Origin: Streptomyces sp. SJL17-4
GTDB lineage: Bacteria; Actinomycetota; Actinomycetes; Streptomycetales; Streptomycetaceae
Length of the DNA: 64,000 nt
Reading direction: 5' to 3'
Assembly: GCF_036826855.1 (NCBI RefSeq)
Contig: NZ_CP104578.1
Location: 1,426,001-1,490,000 of the forward strand
The position numbers and the translations under genes were made by a program. A model generated the notes under the pieces. It ran no database searches and was not told where the DNA came from. It saw only the letters and a list, made by a program, of their open reading frames with translations. Positions 43,506 through 53,497 of the stretch are shown here, piece after piece. Each line of letters opens with the position of its first letter. The first letter of the stretch is position 1.

Positions 43506-44012
43506 TTACGCACCGAAGTCGTACACGGTGACCGGTATCCCTCGCGCCACGAGCCGCCGGGTCACGAGGGGCTCGACCCGGTCCCAGGAGCCTCCGGCGA
43601 GCCCGCAGCCGATCCGCGGCATGTGTATGGAGGCCCCCAGTTCCGCCGCGCGGTCGGCGAGCAGTCCGAGCGCGGCGTCGATCGCCTCGTACCGCACGGG
43701 AACGCCGCTGCTGCGCCCGGTACGCATGCCCCGCTGCCCCACCAGGTTGGCCACCCAGACGTACGGCTCGACCTGGACGAGCTGGGCGGCGCCGAGGCCG
43801 AAGTCGTTCCCCGCCCGCTCGCGGTGCCAGCGCCGGTAGGCCGCCTCCGGCTCGCTCCAACGGCGTGAGACCGCCACGACGAAGCCCTTGCCCCAGCCGC
43901 CGAGGTCGTTGCACACATGGGCGATGATCTTGACGCCCTTGCCGAGCGGGGCGGTCGCGTCCCCCCGGACGTAGGTGATCCCGTTCATGACGATCACGCT
44001 ACGGCGCCGCAC
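43506..44012 (-). CDS. Macrodomain protein (ADP-ribose binding)
   Basis: 168-aa stand-alone macrodomain. Ligand-binding elements are GDATAP, IAHVCNDLGGWGKGF and the phosphate loop IGCGLAGGSW. Members bind or hydrolyse ADP-ribose derivatives, for instance removing ADP-ribose from modified macromolecules. GTG at 44012 is preferred since AGGGGAG lies six bases upstream; an internal ATG at 43988 has no site. Adjacent genes give no clear functional link. Confidence 0.88.
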   Translation of the reverse strand: MRRRSVIVMNGITYVRGDATAPLGKGVKIIAHVCNDLGGWGKGFVVAVSRRWSEPEAAYRRWHRERAGNDFGLGAAQLVQVEPYVWVANLVGQRGMRTGRSSGVPVRYEAIDAALGLLADRAAELGASIHMPRIGCGLAGGSWDRVEPLVTRRLVARGIPVTVYDFGA

Positions 44013-44036
44013 TGACAACTCCCCTGGGCAACGCCC

Positions 44037-44480
44037 CTAGGCGGGGACCGGGCCTCCCGGGCGGAAGCGTTCCACGCCGATGATGTGGCGGACCTGGAGC
44101 GGGCGGACGATCACCGCCACGCGCTGTTCGCCCGGCATCGTCCACTCGAAGCGGTCCACGCCCAGGTACTTGCGGGCCAGGTGGTCCATGCGGGCGTGGG
44201 CCTCCTCGCCCTCGATGAAGCGGGACACCTCGCCGCTGATCTGCACGCGGTCGAAGGGATCGGCGGAGTCCGCGTGGGAGAGGTAGACGCGGGGGTCGCG
44301 CCGCAGGTTCTCCTCCTTCACCCGGCCCACCGAGGTGTTGAACATCAGCTCCCCCTCCCCCTCCAGATCCACCCACATCGGGCTGACCTGGGGCGCTCCG
44401 TCGGGGAACACCGTGCCGACGTACCAGATGAGGGGCGCTCGCAGCCGGGCGCGGACGGCTTCGTCGAAGATCTCGGTCAT
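44037..44480 (-). CDS. PPOX-class F420/FMN-dependent oxidoreductase
   Basis: 147-aa split-barrel protein of the pyridoxamine-oxidase-like superfamily (TIGR03618-like). The core strands IWYVGTVFPDGAPQVSPMWV and NLRRDPRVYLS are typical; cofactor choice between F420 and FMN cannot be settled here. It ends 24 bp before the macrodomain gene starts and has the same direction, so co-transcription is possible. Confidence 0.83.
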   Translation of the reverse strand: MTEIFDEAVRARLRAPLIWYVGTVFPDGAPQVSPMWVDLEGEGELMFNTSVGRVKEENLRRDPRVYLSHADSADPFDRVQISGEVSRFIEGEEAHARMDHLARKYLGVDRFEWTMPGEQRVAVIVRPLQVRHIIGVERFRPGGPVPA

Positions 44481-44534
44481 CCCGCGAGGCTACAACCGGG
44501 ACCCGGCGGGACCGCCGGGAAACGTGAATGGTCT

Positions 44535-44565
44535 TTTACAGCTCTGGTGAGACAGCAATACTGTC
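44535..44565 (+). promoter_or_regulatory. Putative promoter and operator of the MerR gene
   Basis: TTTACA (44535-44540) and AATACT (44557-44562) are separated by 16 bp. The inverted repeat GACAG-CAATA-CTGTC (44551-44565) overlaps the -10 and could be the autoregulatory MerR site. Transcript start to ATG would be about 50 bases. Confidence 0.5.
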
Positions 44566-44619
44566 CCGGTCGGCCTCGGCGGCCGGATTCGGCAGTGGAT
44601 CGGAAGCGAGGCAGCTCGG

Positions 44620-45375
44620 ATGGGCGTCGGGAGCGACGAGGAGGACGGAGCCGGCTACGAGGACGGACCCAGCTACACCGTCGACGAGCTGGCAGCGCGG
44701 GCCGGGGTCACGGTGCGGACCGTGCGGTTCTACGGGACCCGCGGGCTCCTTCCGCCGCCCGTCATCGGGGCGCGACGGGTCGGGCACTACGGGCAGGGCC
44801 ATCTGTCACGGCTCGCGCTCATCGAGGAGCTCCAGCGGCAGGGCATGACGCTGGCCGCGATCGAGCGGTATCTGGAGCAGCTGCCGCCCGACCTCAGCGC
44901 ACAGGACCTGGCGATCCACCGGGCCCTGGTGGCCTCCTGGGCACCGGAGTCCGCCGAGTCCATCACCCGGCAGGAACTGGAACGGCGGGCCGGACGGGAG
45001 CTGACCGAGCGGGACGTGGAGCGGCTGGCCGCGATGGGCGTGCTCGACCGGACCACCGACGCCGACACGTTCCGGCTCGACGGGGCCCTGCTGCGGCTCG
45101 GCGTCGAGCTGCTCGACGTGCCCATCGAGCACGAGACGATCCTGGCCTCCCGGACCGTTCTCCTGGAGCACGCGCGCGCTGCCGCCCAGGAGCTCTCCCG
45201 GCTCTTCCGGGACGAGGTGTGGAGCCCGTACCGGGAGAGCGGGGAGGACCCGGACCACCTGAGCGCGATGAGGTCGCTCTCGGCGCACATGCAGCCGATG
45301 GTGGTCCAGGCCCTCCTCACGGCCTTCCAGCGTTCGCTGAGCGAGGAGCTGCGGACGGCGTTCCGGCGCCCGTGA
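44620..45375 (+). CDS. MerR-family transcriptional regulator
   Basis: 251 aa. The MerR helix-turn-helix spans about residues 18-85 (YTVDELAARAGVTVRTVRFY, RLALIEELQRQGMTLAAIERYL). The C-terminal part of about 160 residues is helical with no Cys cluster, so a metal ligand is unlikely and the effector is probably an organic compound or a protein. ATG at 44620. It lies between the PPOX gene and the beta-oxidation genes; nothing ties it to either. Confidence 0.9.
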   Translation: MGVGSDEEDGAGYEDGPSYTVDELAARAGVTVRTVRFYGTRGLLPPPVIGARRVGHYGQGHLSRLALIEELQRQGMTLAAIERYLEQLPPDLSAQDLAIHRALVASWAPESAESITRQELERRAGRELTERDVERLAAMGVLDRTTDADTFRLDGALLRLGVELLDVPIEHETILASRTVLLEHARAAAQELSRLFRDEVWSPYRESGEDPDHLSAMRSLSAHMQPMVVQALLTAFQRSLSEELRTAFRRP

Positions 45376-45402
45376 ACGCCGCCGTCAGAGGCCCCGCACC
45401 GC

Positions 45403-47577
45403 TCAGGCGTCGGTGAAGACCTCGCCCCGCTCGGCCTTCTCCAGCAGGAGCGCGGGCGGGGTGAACCGCTCGCCGTAGGTCTCCGCCAGGTCGCGGGCGC
45501 GGGCGACGAAGCCCGCGACGCCCCCCTCGTACCCGTTGATGTACTGGAGCACGCCGCCCGTCCAGGCCGGGAAGCCGATGCCCATGATGGAGCCGATGTT
45601 GGCGTCGGCGACCGAGGTGAGGACGCCCTCCTCCAGGAGGCGGACGGTGTCCAGGGCCTCGGCGAAGAGCATCCGCTCCTGCATGTCGCGGAAGGGGATC
45701 TCGTGGCCGGGCTTGGCGAAGTGCTCGCGCAGGCCGGGCCAGAGCTTGCCGCGCCCGCCGTCCTCGCCGTACTCGTAGAAGCCCGCGCCGCCGCTGCGGC
45801 CGGGGCGGCCGAACTCGTCGACCATGCGGTCGATGACGGCCTCCCCCGGGTGCGAGACCCAGGTCCCGCCGGCCTCCTCGATCGCCCGCTTCGTCTCGTT
45901 GCGGATCTTCCGCGGCAGGGTCAGGGTCAGCTCGTCCATCAGGGAGAGGACCTTGGCCGGGTAGCCGGCCTGCGCGGCGGCCTGCTCGACCGAGGCGGGC
46001 TCGATGCCCTCGCCGACCATGGCGACGCCCTCGTTGATGAAGTGGCCGATCACCCGGGACGTGAAGAAGCCGCGCGAGTCGTTGACGACGATCGGCGTCT
46101 TGTTGATCTGCCGGACCAGGTCGAAGGCGCGGGCGAGCGCCTCGTCGCCGGTCCGCTCGCCCCTGATGATCTCGACGAGCGGCATCTTGTCGACGGGCGA
46201 GAAGAAGTGCAGTCCGATGAAGTCGCTCTGGCGCTCGACACCCTCGGCGAGGACGGAGATCGGCAGCGTCGAGGTGTTGGAGCAGAGCAGCGCGTCGGGC
46301 TCGACGACGGCCTGGATCTCCTGGAACACCTTGTGCTTGAGTGCCGTGTCCTCGAAGACCGCCTCGATGACCGCGTCGCAGCCCGCCAGGTCCCGGACCT
46401 CGGAGGTCGGGGTGATCCGGGCGAGCAGCGCGTCGGCCTTCTCCTGGGTCGTACGGCCGCGCTTGACCGCCTTGGCGCAGAGGGCCTCGGAGTAGGCCTT
46501 GCCCTTCGCCGCGGACTCGGCGGAGACGTCCTTGAGGACGACCTCGATGCCGGCGCGGGCGCAGGAGTACGCGATGCCGGCGCCCATCATGCCCGCGCCG
46601 AGGACGGCGACCTTGCGCACCGGACGGGGCTCGATGCCCTTCGGGCGGCTGGCCCCGGAGTTGACGGCCTGGAGGTCGAAGAAGAAGGCCTGGATCATGT
46701 TCTTCGCCGTCTGCCCGATGACCAGCTCGGTGAAGTAGCGGCTCTCGATGGTGAGGGCGGTCTCGAAGTCGACCTGGGAGCCCTCGACGGCGGCGGCCAT
46801 GATGGCGCGCGGCGCCGGGTAGGGCGCGCCGTTCAGCTGCTTGCGCAGGTTGGCCGGGAAGGCGGGGAGGTTGGCGGCGAACCTCGGGTTCGACGGGGTG
46901 CCGCCGGGGATCTTGTAGCCGGGGACGTCCCAGGGCTGCCGGGACTCGGGGTGGGAGTCGATGAAGGCGATGGCCTTGTCCATCATCTCCTGCGGGGTGG
47001 CCGCCACCTCGTGCACGAGGCCGCTGTCGAGGGCCCGCTCGGGGGCGTACTGGGTGCCCTGGAGGAGCACCTTGAGCAGCGCGTCGGTGATGCCCATGAG
47101 GCGGACGGTACGGGCGACGCCGCCGCCGCCCGGCAGCAGGCCGAGGGTGACCTCGGGGAGGCCGATCTTGGAGCCGGGGGCGTCGAGGGCGACGCGGTGG
47201 TGGGAGGCGAGGGCGATCTCGTAGCCGCCGCCGAGGGCCGCACCGTTGATGGCGGCGACGACGGGCTTGCCGAGGGTCTCGATGCGGCGCAGCGCGCGCT
47301 TCATCTCCAGGGCGCCGTCGAAGATGTCCTGGGCGTTCTCGGGGCCCGCCTTGACCATGTCCTTGAGGTCGCCGCCGGCGAAGAAGGTCTTCTTCGCGGA
47401 GGTGTAGATGATGCCGCGGATGGAGTCCTTCTCGGCTTCGACGCGGTCGGCGATCGCGACGATCGAGGCCCGGAAGGCCTGGTTCATGGTGTTGGCGGAC
47501 TGGTTCGGGTCGTCGAGGACGAGGGTGACGATCCCGGTCGCGTCCTGCTCCCAGCGGATGGTGGTGCTCTCGCTCAT
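45403..47577 (-). CDS. fadJ: Bifunctional enoyl-CoA hydratase/3-hydroxyacyl-CoA dehydrogenase (FadJ-like)
   Basis: 724-aa multifunctional beta-oxidation enzyme. Residues about 1-290: crotonase domain with the oxyanion region FFAGGDLKDM and INGAALGGGYEIAL. Residues about 320-500: NAD-binding 3-hydroxyacyl-CoA dehydrogenase (VAVLGAGMMGAGIAYSCARAG), with the catalytic His in IGLHFFSP; two C-terminal HAD domains follow (NDSRGFFTSRVI). Lies 47 bp downstream of the thiolase gene, as in a two-subunit trifunctional complex. Last gene of the operon. Confidence 0.95.
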   Translation of the reverse strand: MSESTTIRWEQDATGIVTLVLDDPNQSANTMNQAFRASIVAIADRVEAEKDSIRGIIYTSAKKTFFAGGDLKDMVKAGPENAQDIFDGALEMKRALRRIETLGKPVVAAINGAALGGGYEIALASHHRVALDAPGSKIGLPEVTLGLLPGGGGVARTVRLMGITDALLKVLLQGTQYAPERALDSGLVHEVAATPQEMMDKAIAFIDSHPESRQPWDVPGYKIPGGTPSNPRFAANLPAFPANLRKQLNGAPYPAPRAIMAAAVEGSQVDFETALTIESRYFTELVIGQTAKNMIQAFFFDLQAVNSGASRPKGIEPRPVRKVAVLGAGMMGAGIAYSCARAGIEVVLKDVSAESAAKGKAYSEALCAKAVKRGRTTQEKADALLARITPTSEVRDLAGCDAVIEAVFEDTALKHKVFQEIQAVVEPDALLCSNTSTLPISVLAEGVERQSDFIGLHFFSPVDKMPLVEIIRGERTGDEALARAFDLVRQINKTPIVVNDSRGFFTSRVIGHFINEGVAMVGEGIEPASVEQAAAQAGYPAKVLSLMDELTLTLPRKIRNETKRAIEEAGGTWVSHPGEAVIDRMVDEFGRPGRSGGAGFYEYGEDGGRGKLWPGLREHFAKPGHEIPFRDMQERMLFAEALDTVRLLEEGVLTSVADANIGSIMGIGFPAWTGGVLQYINGYEGGVAGFVARARDLAETYGERFTPPALLLEKAERGEVFTDA

Positions 47578-47624
47578 GTCTCTGCTTCTCCGTGGATCCG
47601 TGAAGAGGGGTTCGGACGGGACGG

Positions 47625-48839
<1,215 letters not shown>

Positions 48840-48886
48840 GGGAAGCCTTTCGCGATGAGGGTGGTCGATCAGGAGGGGAAGGGGCG

Positions 48887-50038
48887 TCAGCCGAGGAGGG
48901 AACGGCCGATGATCTCCTTCATGATCTCGGTGGTTCCGCCGTAGATGGTCTGGATCCGGCCGTCGGTGTAGGCGCGTGCGACCGGGAATTCGCTCATGTA
49001 GCCGTACCCGCCGTGCAGTTGCAGGCAGCGGTCGGCGACCCGCTTCTGGAGTTCGGTCGCCCACCACTTGGCCATGGAGGCGTGGACGGCGTCCAGCCCG
49101 GCCCCGTCCGGGTCGCTGTGCTCCTCGATGCAGCGGTCGACGAACGTGCGGGTGACGGCGCACTCGGTGGCCATCTCGGCGATCTCGAAGCGGATGTGCT
49201 GGAGCCGGGAGAGCGGGCGTCCGAAGGCCTCGCGCTCCTTGACGTACGTGGTGGTGATCTCCAGGAGGTGTTCGGCGGCGGCGATACCGGCGACGGCGAT
49301 GGCCATCCGTTCCTGGGCGAGGTTGGTCATCAGGTGGACGAAGGCGCCGTTGAGCTCGCCGAGCAGGTTCTCCTTGGGGACGCGCACGTCGTTGAAGAAC
49401 AGTTCGGCGGTGTCCTGGGACTTCTGGCCGATCTTGTCGAGGTTCCGGCCGCGCTCGAAGCCCTCCGCGCCGCGCTCGACGACGAGGAGGGAGAGTCCGC
49501 GGGCGCCGCCCTCGGGGGTGGTCCGGGCGACGACGACCACGAGGTCGGCGAGGATGCCGTTGGAGATGAAGGTCTTGGAGCCGTTGAGGATCCAGTGGTC
49601 GCCGTGGTCCTCGGCCGTCGTACGGATGCCCTGGAGGTCGGAGCCGGCGCCGGGTTCCGTCATGGCGATCGCGGTGATGGTCTCGCCGGAGCAGAAGCCG
49701 GGCAGCCAGCGCCGCTTCTGCTCCTCGGTGCCGAGCGAGGTGAGGTACGGGCCGATGATGTCGTTGTGCAGGCCGATGGCGAGCCCGGGGGTGCCGGCCC
49801 GGGTGAACTCCTCGGCGAGGACGGACGCGTAGCGGAAGTCGGGGTTGCCGCCGCCCCCGTACTCCTCGTCGACGGCGATGCCGAGGAGGCCCTGCCGTCC
49901 GGCGGCGAGCCAGACCTCGCGGGAGACGATGCCGTCCTTCTCCCACTGCTCGTAGTGGGGCAGCACCTCCTTCTCCAGGAAGGTCCGGACGGTGGCCCGG
50001 AAGGCCTCGTGGTCGGCGGTGTACAGCTGGCGCTTCAT
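48887..50038 (-). CDS. Acyl-CoA dehydrogenase
   Basis: 383-aa FAD flavoenzyme for the first beta-oxidation step. Signature 1 [18 protein letters not shown] and signature 2 [20 protein letters not shown] are both clear, and the catalytic Glu is expected in [12 protein letters not shown] near the C-terminus. ATG at 50038. It is 31 bp downstream of the CaiB-type gene and about 47 bp before the thiolase gene. Confidence 0.94.
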   Translation of the reverse strand: MKRQLYTADHEAFRATVRTFLEKEVLPHYEQWEKDGIVSREVWLAAGRQGLLGIAVDEEYGGGGNPDFRYASVLAEEFTRAGTPGLAIGLHNDIIGPYLTSLGTEEQKRRWLPGFCSGETITAIAMTEPGAGSDLQGIRTTAEDHGDHWILNGSKTFISNGILADLVVVVARTTPEGGARGLSLLVVERGAEGFERGRNLDKIGQKSQDTAELFFNDVRVPKENLLGELNGAFVHLMTNLAQERMAIAVAGIAAAEHLLEITTTYVKEREAFGRPLSRLQHIRFEIAEMATECAVTRTFVDRCIEEHSDPDGAGLDAVHASMAKWWATELQKRVADRCLQLHGGYGYMSEFPVARAYTDGRIQTIYGGTTEIMKEIIGRSLLG

Positions 50039-50069
50039 ACGGCGGTCTCCTGGGTCTGGGTCGGGCGGG

Positions 50070-51227
50070 TCACGCGTCGGAGGGCTGGGGCGGGGTCGTG
50101 CTCTCCAGGGCGGGTACGGCCCAGTCGCGGGCGACCTCGGCGGTGTCGGCGCCGGGCAGGGCGGGTCCCCTGCGGAGGGTGCCCGGGGTGGCGGAGAAGC
50201 GGGGCGCGGGGGCGGGCTGGGCGATGCCGTCCCGCTCGGTGAAGGTGCCGCGGGCTGCGAGGTGGGGGTGGGCCGGGGCCTCGCGCATCGAGAGGACGGG
50301 GGCCACGCAGGCGTCACTGCCGTCGAAGACGGCGGTCCACTCCTCGCGGGTACGGCTCCGGAAGCGGTCGGCGACGGCCTTGCGCAGTTCGGGCCAGCGG
50401 CCGAAGTCACGACGGGCGGGGGCGATCTCCTCGACGCCGAGGAGGCGGACGAACTCCGCGTAGAACTGCTCCTCCAGGGCGCCGACCGCCATGTGCCCGC
50501 CGTCGGAGGTCTCGTAGACGCCGTAGAAGGGGCACCCGCCGTCCAGGAGGTTGACGCCCCGCCTGTCCTGCCAGCCGCCGGCGGCGAGCATGCCGTGGAT
50601 CATGGTGGTGAGGTGGGCGGTGCCGTCGACGATCGCCGCGTCGACGACCTGGCCCTCGCCGTGCGCGCGGGCGTGCTGGAGGGCGGCGAGGACGCCGACG
50701 ACGAGGTAGAGCGAGCCGCCCGCGTAGTCGCCGACGAGGTTGGCGGGGATGGTGGGCGGGCCGTCCGGGTCGGGGCCGATCATGCCGAGGGCACCGGTGA
50801 TCGCGATGTAGCCGATGTCGTGTCCGGCGGTCGCGGCGAGCGGCCCGTCCTGGCCCCAGCCGGTCATCCGGCCGTAGACGAGGCGCGGATTGCGGGCGAG
50901 GCAGGCGTCGGGGCCGACGCCGAGGCGTTCGGCGACGCCGGGCCGGTAGCCCTCGATGAGGATGTCGGCGCGTTCGACGAGGTCGAGGACGGTGGCGGAG
51001 CCGTCCGCCGCCTTGAGGTCGACGACGGCCGAGCGCTTGTTGCGGTTGGTGAGGTCGCGGGCCGGGTCGATGCCCAGGCCGGGACCTCCCGGGCGGTCGA
51101 CGCGGACGACGTCGGCGCCGAGGTCGGCGAGGAGCATCGCGGCGAAGGGGCCGGGGCCGATGCCGGCGAGTTCGACCACGCGTACCCCGGTGAGCGGGCC
51201 GTTCCCGGCGGTGTGCGTCGTGCTCAT
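50070..51227 (-). CDS. CaiB/BaiF CoA-transferase family, alpha-methylacyl-CoA racemase-like
   Basis: 385-aa interlocked-dimer enzyme. The N-terminus RVVELAGIGPGPFAAMLLADLG, the DRPGGPGLG element and NRNKRSAVVDLK point to the AMACR subgroup, which epimerises 2-methylacyl-CoA so that branched acids can enter beta-oxidation. A catalytic Asp in the LVGDYAGGSLYL segment is expected. ATG at 51227 has GGGGG upstream. First gene of the operon behind a good promoter. Context suggests use on branched-chain fatty acids. Confidence 0.88.
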   Translation of the reverse strand: MSTTHTAGNGPLTGVRVVELAGIGPGPFAAMLLADLGADVVRVDRPGGPGLGIDPARDLTNRNKRSAVVDLKAADGSATVLDLVERADILIEGYRPGVAERLGVGPDACLARNPRLVYGRMTGWGQDGPLAATAGHDIGYIAITGALGMIGPDPDGPPTIPANLVGDYAGGSLYLVVGVLAALQHARAHGEGQVVDAAIVDGTAHLTTMIHGMLAAGGWQDRRGVNLLDGGCPFYGVYETSDGGHMAVGALEEQFYAEFVRLLGVEEIAPARRDFGRWPELRKAVADRFRSRTREEWTAVFDGSDACVAPVLSMREAPAHPHLAARGTFTERDGIAQPAPAPRFSATPGTLRRGPALPGADTAEVARDWAVPALESTTPPQPSDA

Positions 51228-51270
51228 CGAGCCCCCAGGCATGTGTGACACCAATGATGTAACACCGGAG

Positions 51271-51299
51271 ATGCTAGGAACGTGTTCCACTCGGCACAA
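51271..51299 (-). promoter_or_regulatory. Promoter of the beta-oxidation operon with operator in spacer
   Basis: On the minus strand TTGTGC (51299-51294), a 17-bp spacer and TAGCAT (51276-51271) form a standard promoter about 44 bp before the first ATG. The spacer begins or ends with GGAACACGTTCC (51277-51288), 5-bp arms about a 2-bp centre. The pattern AACnnGTT resembles TetR-type regulators of lipid catabolism such as KstR. Binding would block RNA polymerase. Confidence 0.65.
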
Positions 51300-51455
51300 G
51301 CCCCCCGGCCGAGCAAGCGCTTGGAAATTACCGGAGGGGAGTGGGTGGGGTAACCGGGGGTAGGGCGGCAGGGGAGCACGGCGTGGGACCCGCTATCCTC
51401 CGCCGACGACGAGAACCGCGCACGGCGGCGCGGTACGGCCGAAACGAGGGGCTGT

Positions 51456-52805
51456 ATGGACACAGGGGCGGACGCGGGGCGCGGGGCCGACGCGGGCAAC
51501 GGTTCCGGGCCGGAGAGCGGTTCCGGGCGGAAGGCCGGGTCCCGGCGGGAGAGCGGGTCCGGGCCGGAGACCGGTTCCGGGCCGGAGACCGGGTCCCGGC
51601 AGTATCCGGAGACCGGGACCGGGTCGGAGGCCGGGGCCCGGCCGTATGACGTCGTTCTCTTCGGGGCGACCGGATTCGTCGGGGAACTCACCGCCGAGTA
51701 TCTGGCCGCTCACGCGCCCGCGCGGTGCCGCTGGGCGCTCGCGGGGCGCAACCGGGCCGGCCTCACGGCGCTGCGCGAGCGGCTGACCGCCCGATGGCCG
51801 CACTGCGCCGAGCTGCCGCTGGTCGTCGCCGACGCCGCCGACCCCGGCTCGCTGCGCGAACTCGCCGAGTCCGCCCGGGTGGTGGCCACGACGGTCGGCC
51901 CCTACGTCTGGTACGGAGACGGGCTCGTCGGCGCGTGCGCCGAGGCAGGCACGGACTATCTGGACCTGACCGGCGAGGCCGAGTTCGTCGACCTGACCTA
52001 CGTACGGCACGATGCCCGCGCCCGGGAGACCGGCGCCCGCATCGTGCACGCCTGCGGCTTCGACTCCGTCCCGCACGACCTGGGCGTGTACTTCACCGTC
52101 CAGCAGCTCCCGGAGGACATACCGCTCCGCGTGGACGGCTTCGTCCGGGTCGGGGCGCAGTTCTCCGGCGGCACCTTCGCGTCCGCCCTGACCGCACTGG
52201 GCCGGGGCCGGGAGATGCTGCGGGCGGCGCACGAACGGCGGCTGCACGAACCGCGGTTGGTGGAGCGCCGGGCCCGCGCGCCGCTGGCCGGGCCGCGGTT
52301 CAGCCGGGAGACCGGGACCTGGGCGCTGCCGCTCCCGACGCTCGACCCGCAGGTCGTGGCCCGTTCGGCCGCGGCCCTCGACCGGTACGGCCCGGACTTC
52401 CGCTACCGGCACTACGCCTCCGTGAAGACGCTCCCGATGGCCCTCGGGGGCGCCGTGGCCGTCGGCGCGAGCGCGGCGGCGGCCCAACTTCCGCCGGTCC
52501 GCGCCTGGCTGATGAAGCGTTACCAGGCAGGGCAGGGACCGTCCGCCGAGCGGCGGGCACGCAGCTGGTTCTCGGTGCGCTTCGTCGGCGAGGGCGGCGG
52601 ACGCCGGGTGTTCACCGAGGTCTCGGGCGGTGACCCGGGGTACGACGAGACGGCGAAGATGCTCGCCGAGTCGGCGCTCAGCCTCGCCTTCGACCCGCTG
52701 CCGAAGACATCGGGCCAGGTGACGACAGCGGTGGCGATGGGCGACGCGCTCATCGACCGGCTCCGGTCGGCGGGCATCCGCTTCCGGGTGGCGCACCGGG
52801 GCTGA
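51456..52805 (+). CDS. Saccharopine-dehydrogenase-like/trans-acting enoyl reductase-like oxidoreductase
   Basis: 449 aa. The NAD(P)-binding motif VVLFGATGFVGELTAEYLAA lies at about 66-85; ARVVATTVGPYVWYG and HACGFDSVPHDLGVYF match the family that includes mycobacterial trans-acting enoyl reductases. Substrate unknown, possibly a lipid. Residues 1-62 are an unusual Gly/Ser/Glu-rich stretch with repeated GSGPET units, probably disordered or upstream of the real start; there is no other good start before the Rossmann strand. Divergent from the beta-oxidation operon. Confidence 0.85.
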   Translation: MDTGADAGRGADAGNGSGPESGSGRKAGSRRESGSGPETGSGPETGSRQYPETGTGSEAGARPYDVVLFGATGFVGELTAEYLAAHAPARCRWALAGRNRAGLTALRERLTARWPHCAELPLVVADAADPGSLRELAESARVVATTVGPYVWYGDGLVGACAEAGTDYLDLTGEAEFVDLTYVRHDARARETGARIVHACGFDSVPHDLGVYFTVQQLPEDIPLRVDGFVRVGAQFSGGTFASALTALGRGREMLRAAHERRLHEPRLVERRARAPLAGPRFSRETGTWALPLPTLDPQVVARSAAALDRYGPDFRYRHYASVKTLPMALGGAVAVGASAAAAQLPPVRAWLMKRYQAGQGPSAERRARSWFSVRFVGEGGGRRVFTEVSGGDPGYDETAKMLAESALSLAFDPLPKTSGQVTTAVAMGDALIDRLRSAGIRFRVAHRG

Positions 52806-52846
52806 GCAGCCCTGCCGGGCGACGCGGGCCGACGGTACGGGAGGGG

Positions 52847-53218
52847 TCAGGGCCGTACGAGACGGAAGGGATGGCCCGCGGGGTCGGCGTAGACCCGCCA
52901 GGCCGCGTCGCCACCGCCGTCGTCGAGCGGCTCGGCCCCGAGCGCGAGGACGGCCTCGTGGGCGGCGTCGAGGTCGTCGACCCGCACGTCGAGGTGGAAC
53001 TGCTGCTCGGGCGCACCCCAGACGGGCGGCCGGTGATCGGCCACGCCCTGGAAGGCGAGGACGGGTCCGCCGTCACCGCGCAACACCGCTGACCCCTCAC
53101 CGACGGCCCACCGGGGCTCGGGGCTCTCCACCTCGCCGCCGATCAACGTCCGGTAGAACTCGGCGAGTTCCCATGCGTCGGGGCAGTCGAGGACGAGGCA
53201 CCGCAGACGCCCGATCAC
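52847..53218 (-). CDS. VOC (glyoxalase/bleomycin-resistance) family protein
   Basis: 123 aa, one pair of beta-alpha-beta-beta-beta modules. LAEFYRTLIGGEV is the family's recurring helix-strand element, and FHLDVRVDDLDAAHEAVLALGA begins the second module; the final DPAGHPFRLV is typical. Metal ligands are incomplete or uncertain, so function (resistance, isomerase or dioxygenase) is open. GTG at 53218 is preferred; upstream in-frame sequence looks non-coding. Confidence 0.8.
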   Translation of the reverse strand: MIGRLRCLVLDCPDAWELAEFYRTLIGGEVESPEPRWAVGEGSAVLRGDGGPVLAFQGVADHRPPVWGAPEQQFHLDVRVDDLDAAHEAVLALGAEPLDDGGGDAAWRVYADPAGHPFRLVRP

Positions 53219-53451
53219 ACCGACGCCCGGTCGACGAGAACGGACGGCATGACGCGGACCCCGGCCGGGACGACCGCAACGGCCCCGGCGGGGATCGGGT
53301 TCGGGCCGCGCCCCGCGGAACGCGACGAAACGGAAAGGGGTGTTGTCATGCCCCCACTCTGCCGGTCGCCCGCACGGCCCGGTATCCGTACAGGTACTCA
53401 CGCTACTCAGCCGATCACTCACCCGAGGGCGCCCGGCGGGCGTCCCGCTCC

Positions 53452-53497
53452 CCCCGACCGCCTCGGTCAGGCGTCCCCGACCGCCTCGGTCAGGCGT
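53452..53497. repeat. Two tandem copies of a 23-bp unit at the end of the endonuclease V gene
   Basis: Units at 53452-53474 and 53475-53497 are identical; each contains GACCG-CCT-CGGTC, a small hairpin. The second copy includes the last codons and stop (53490-53492) of the gene, so the duplication has copied the gene's 3' end into the spacer. The two hairpins may act in termination. Confidence 0.75.
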
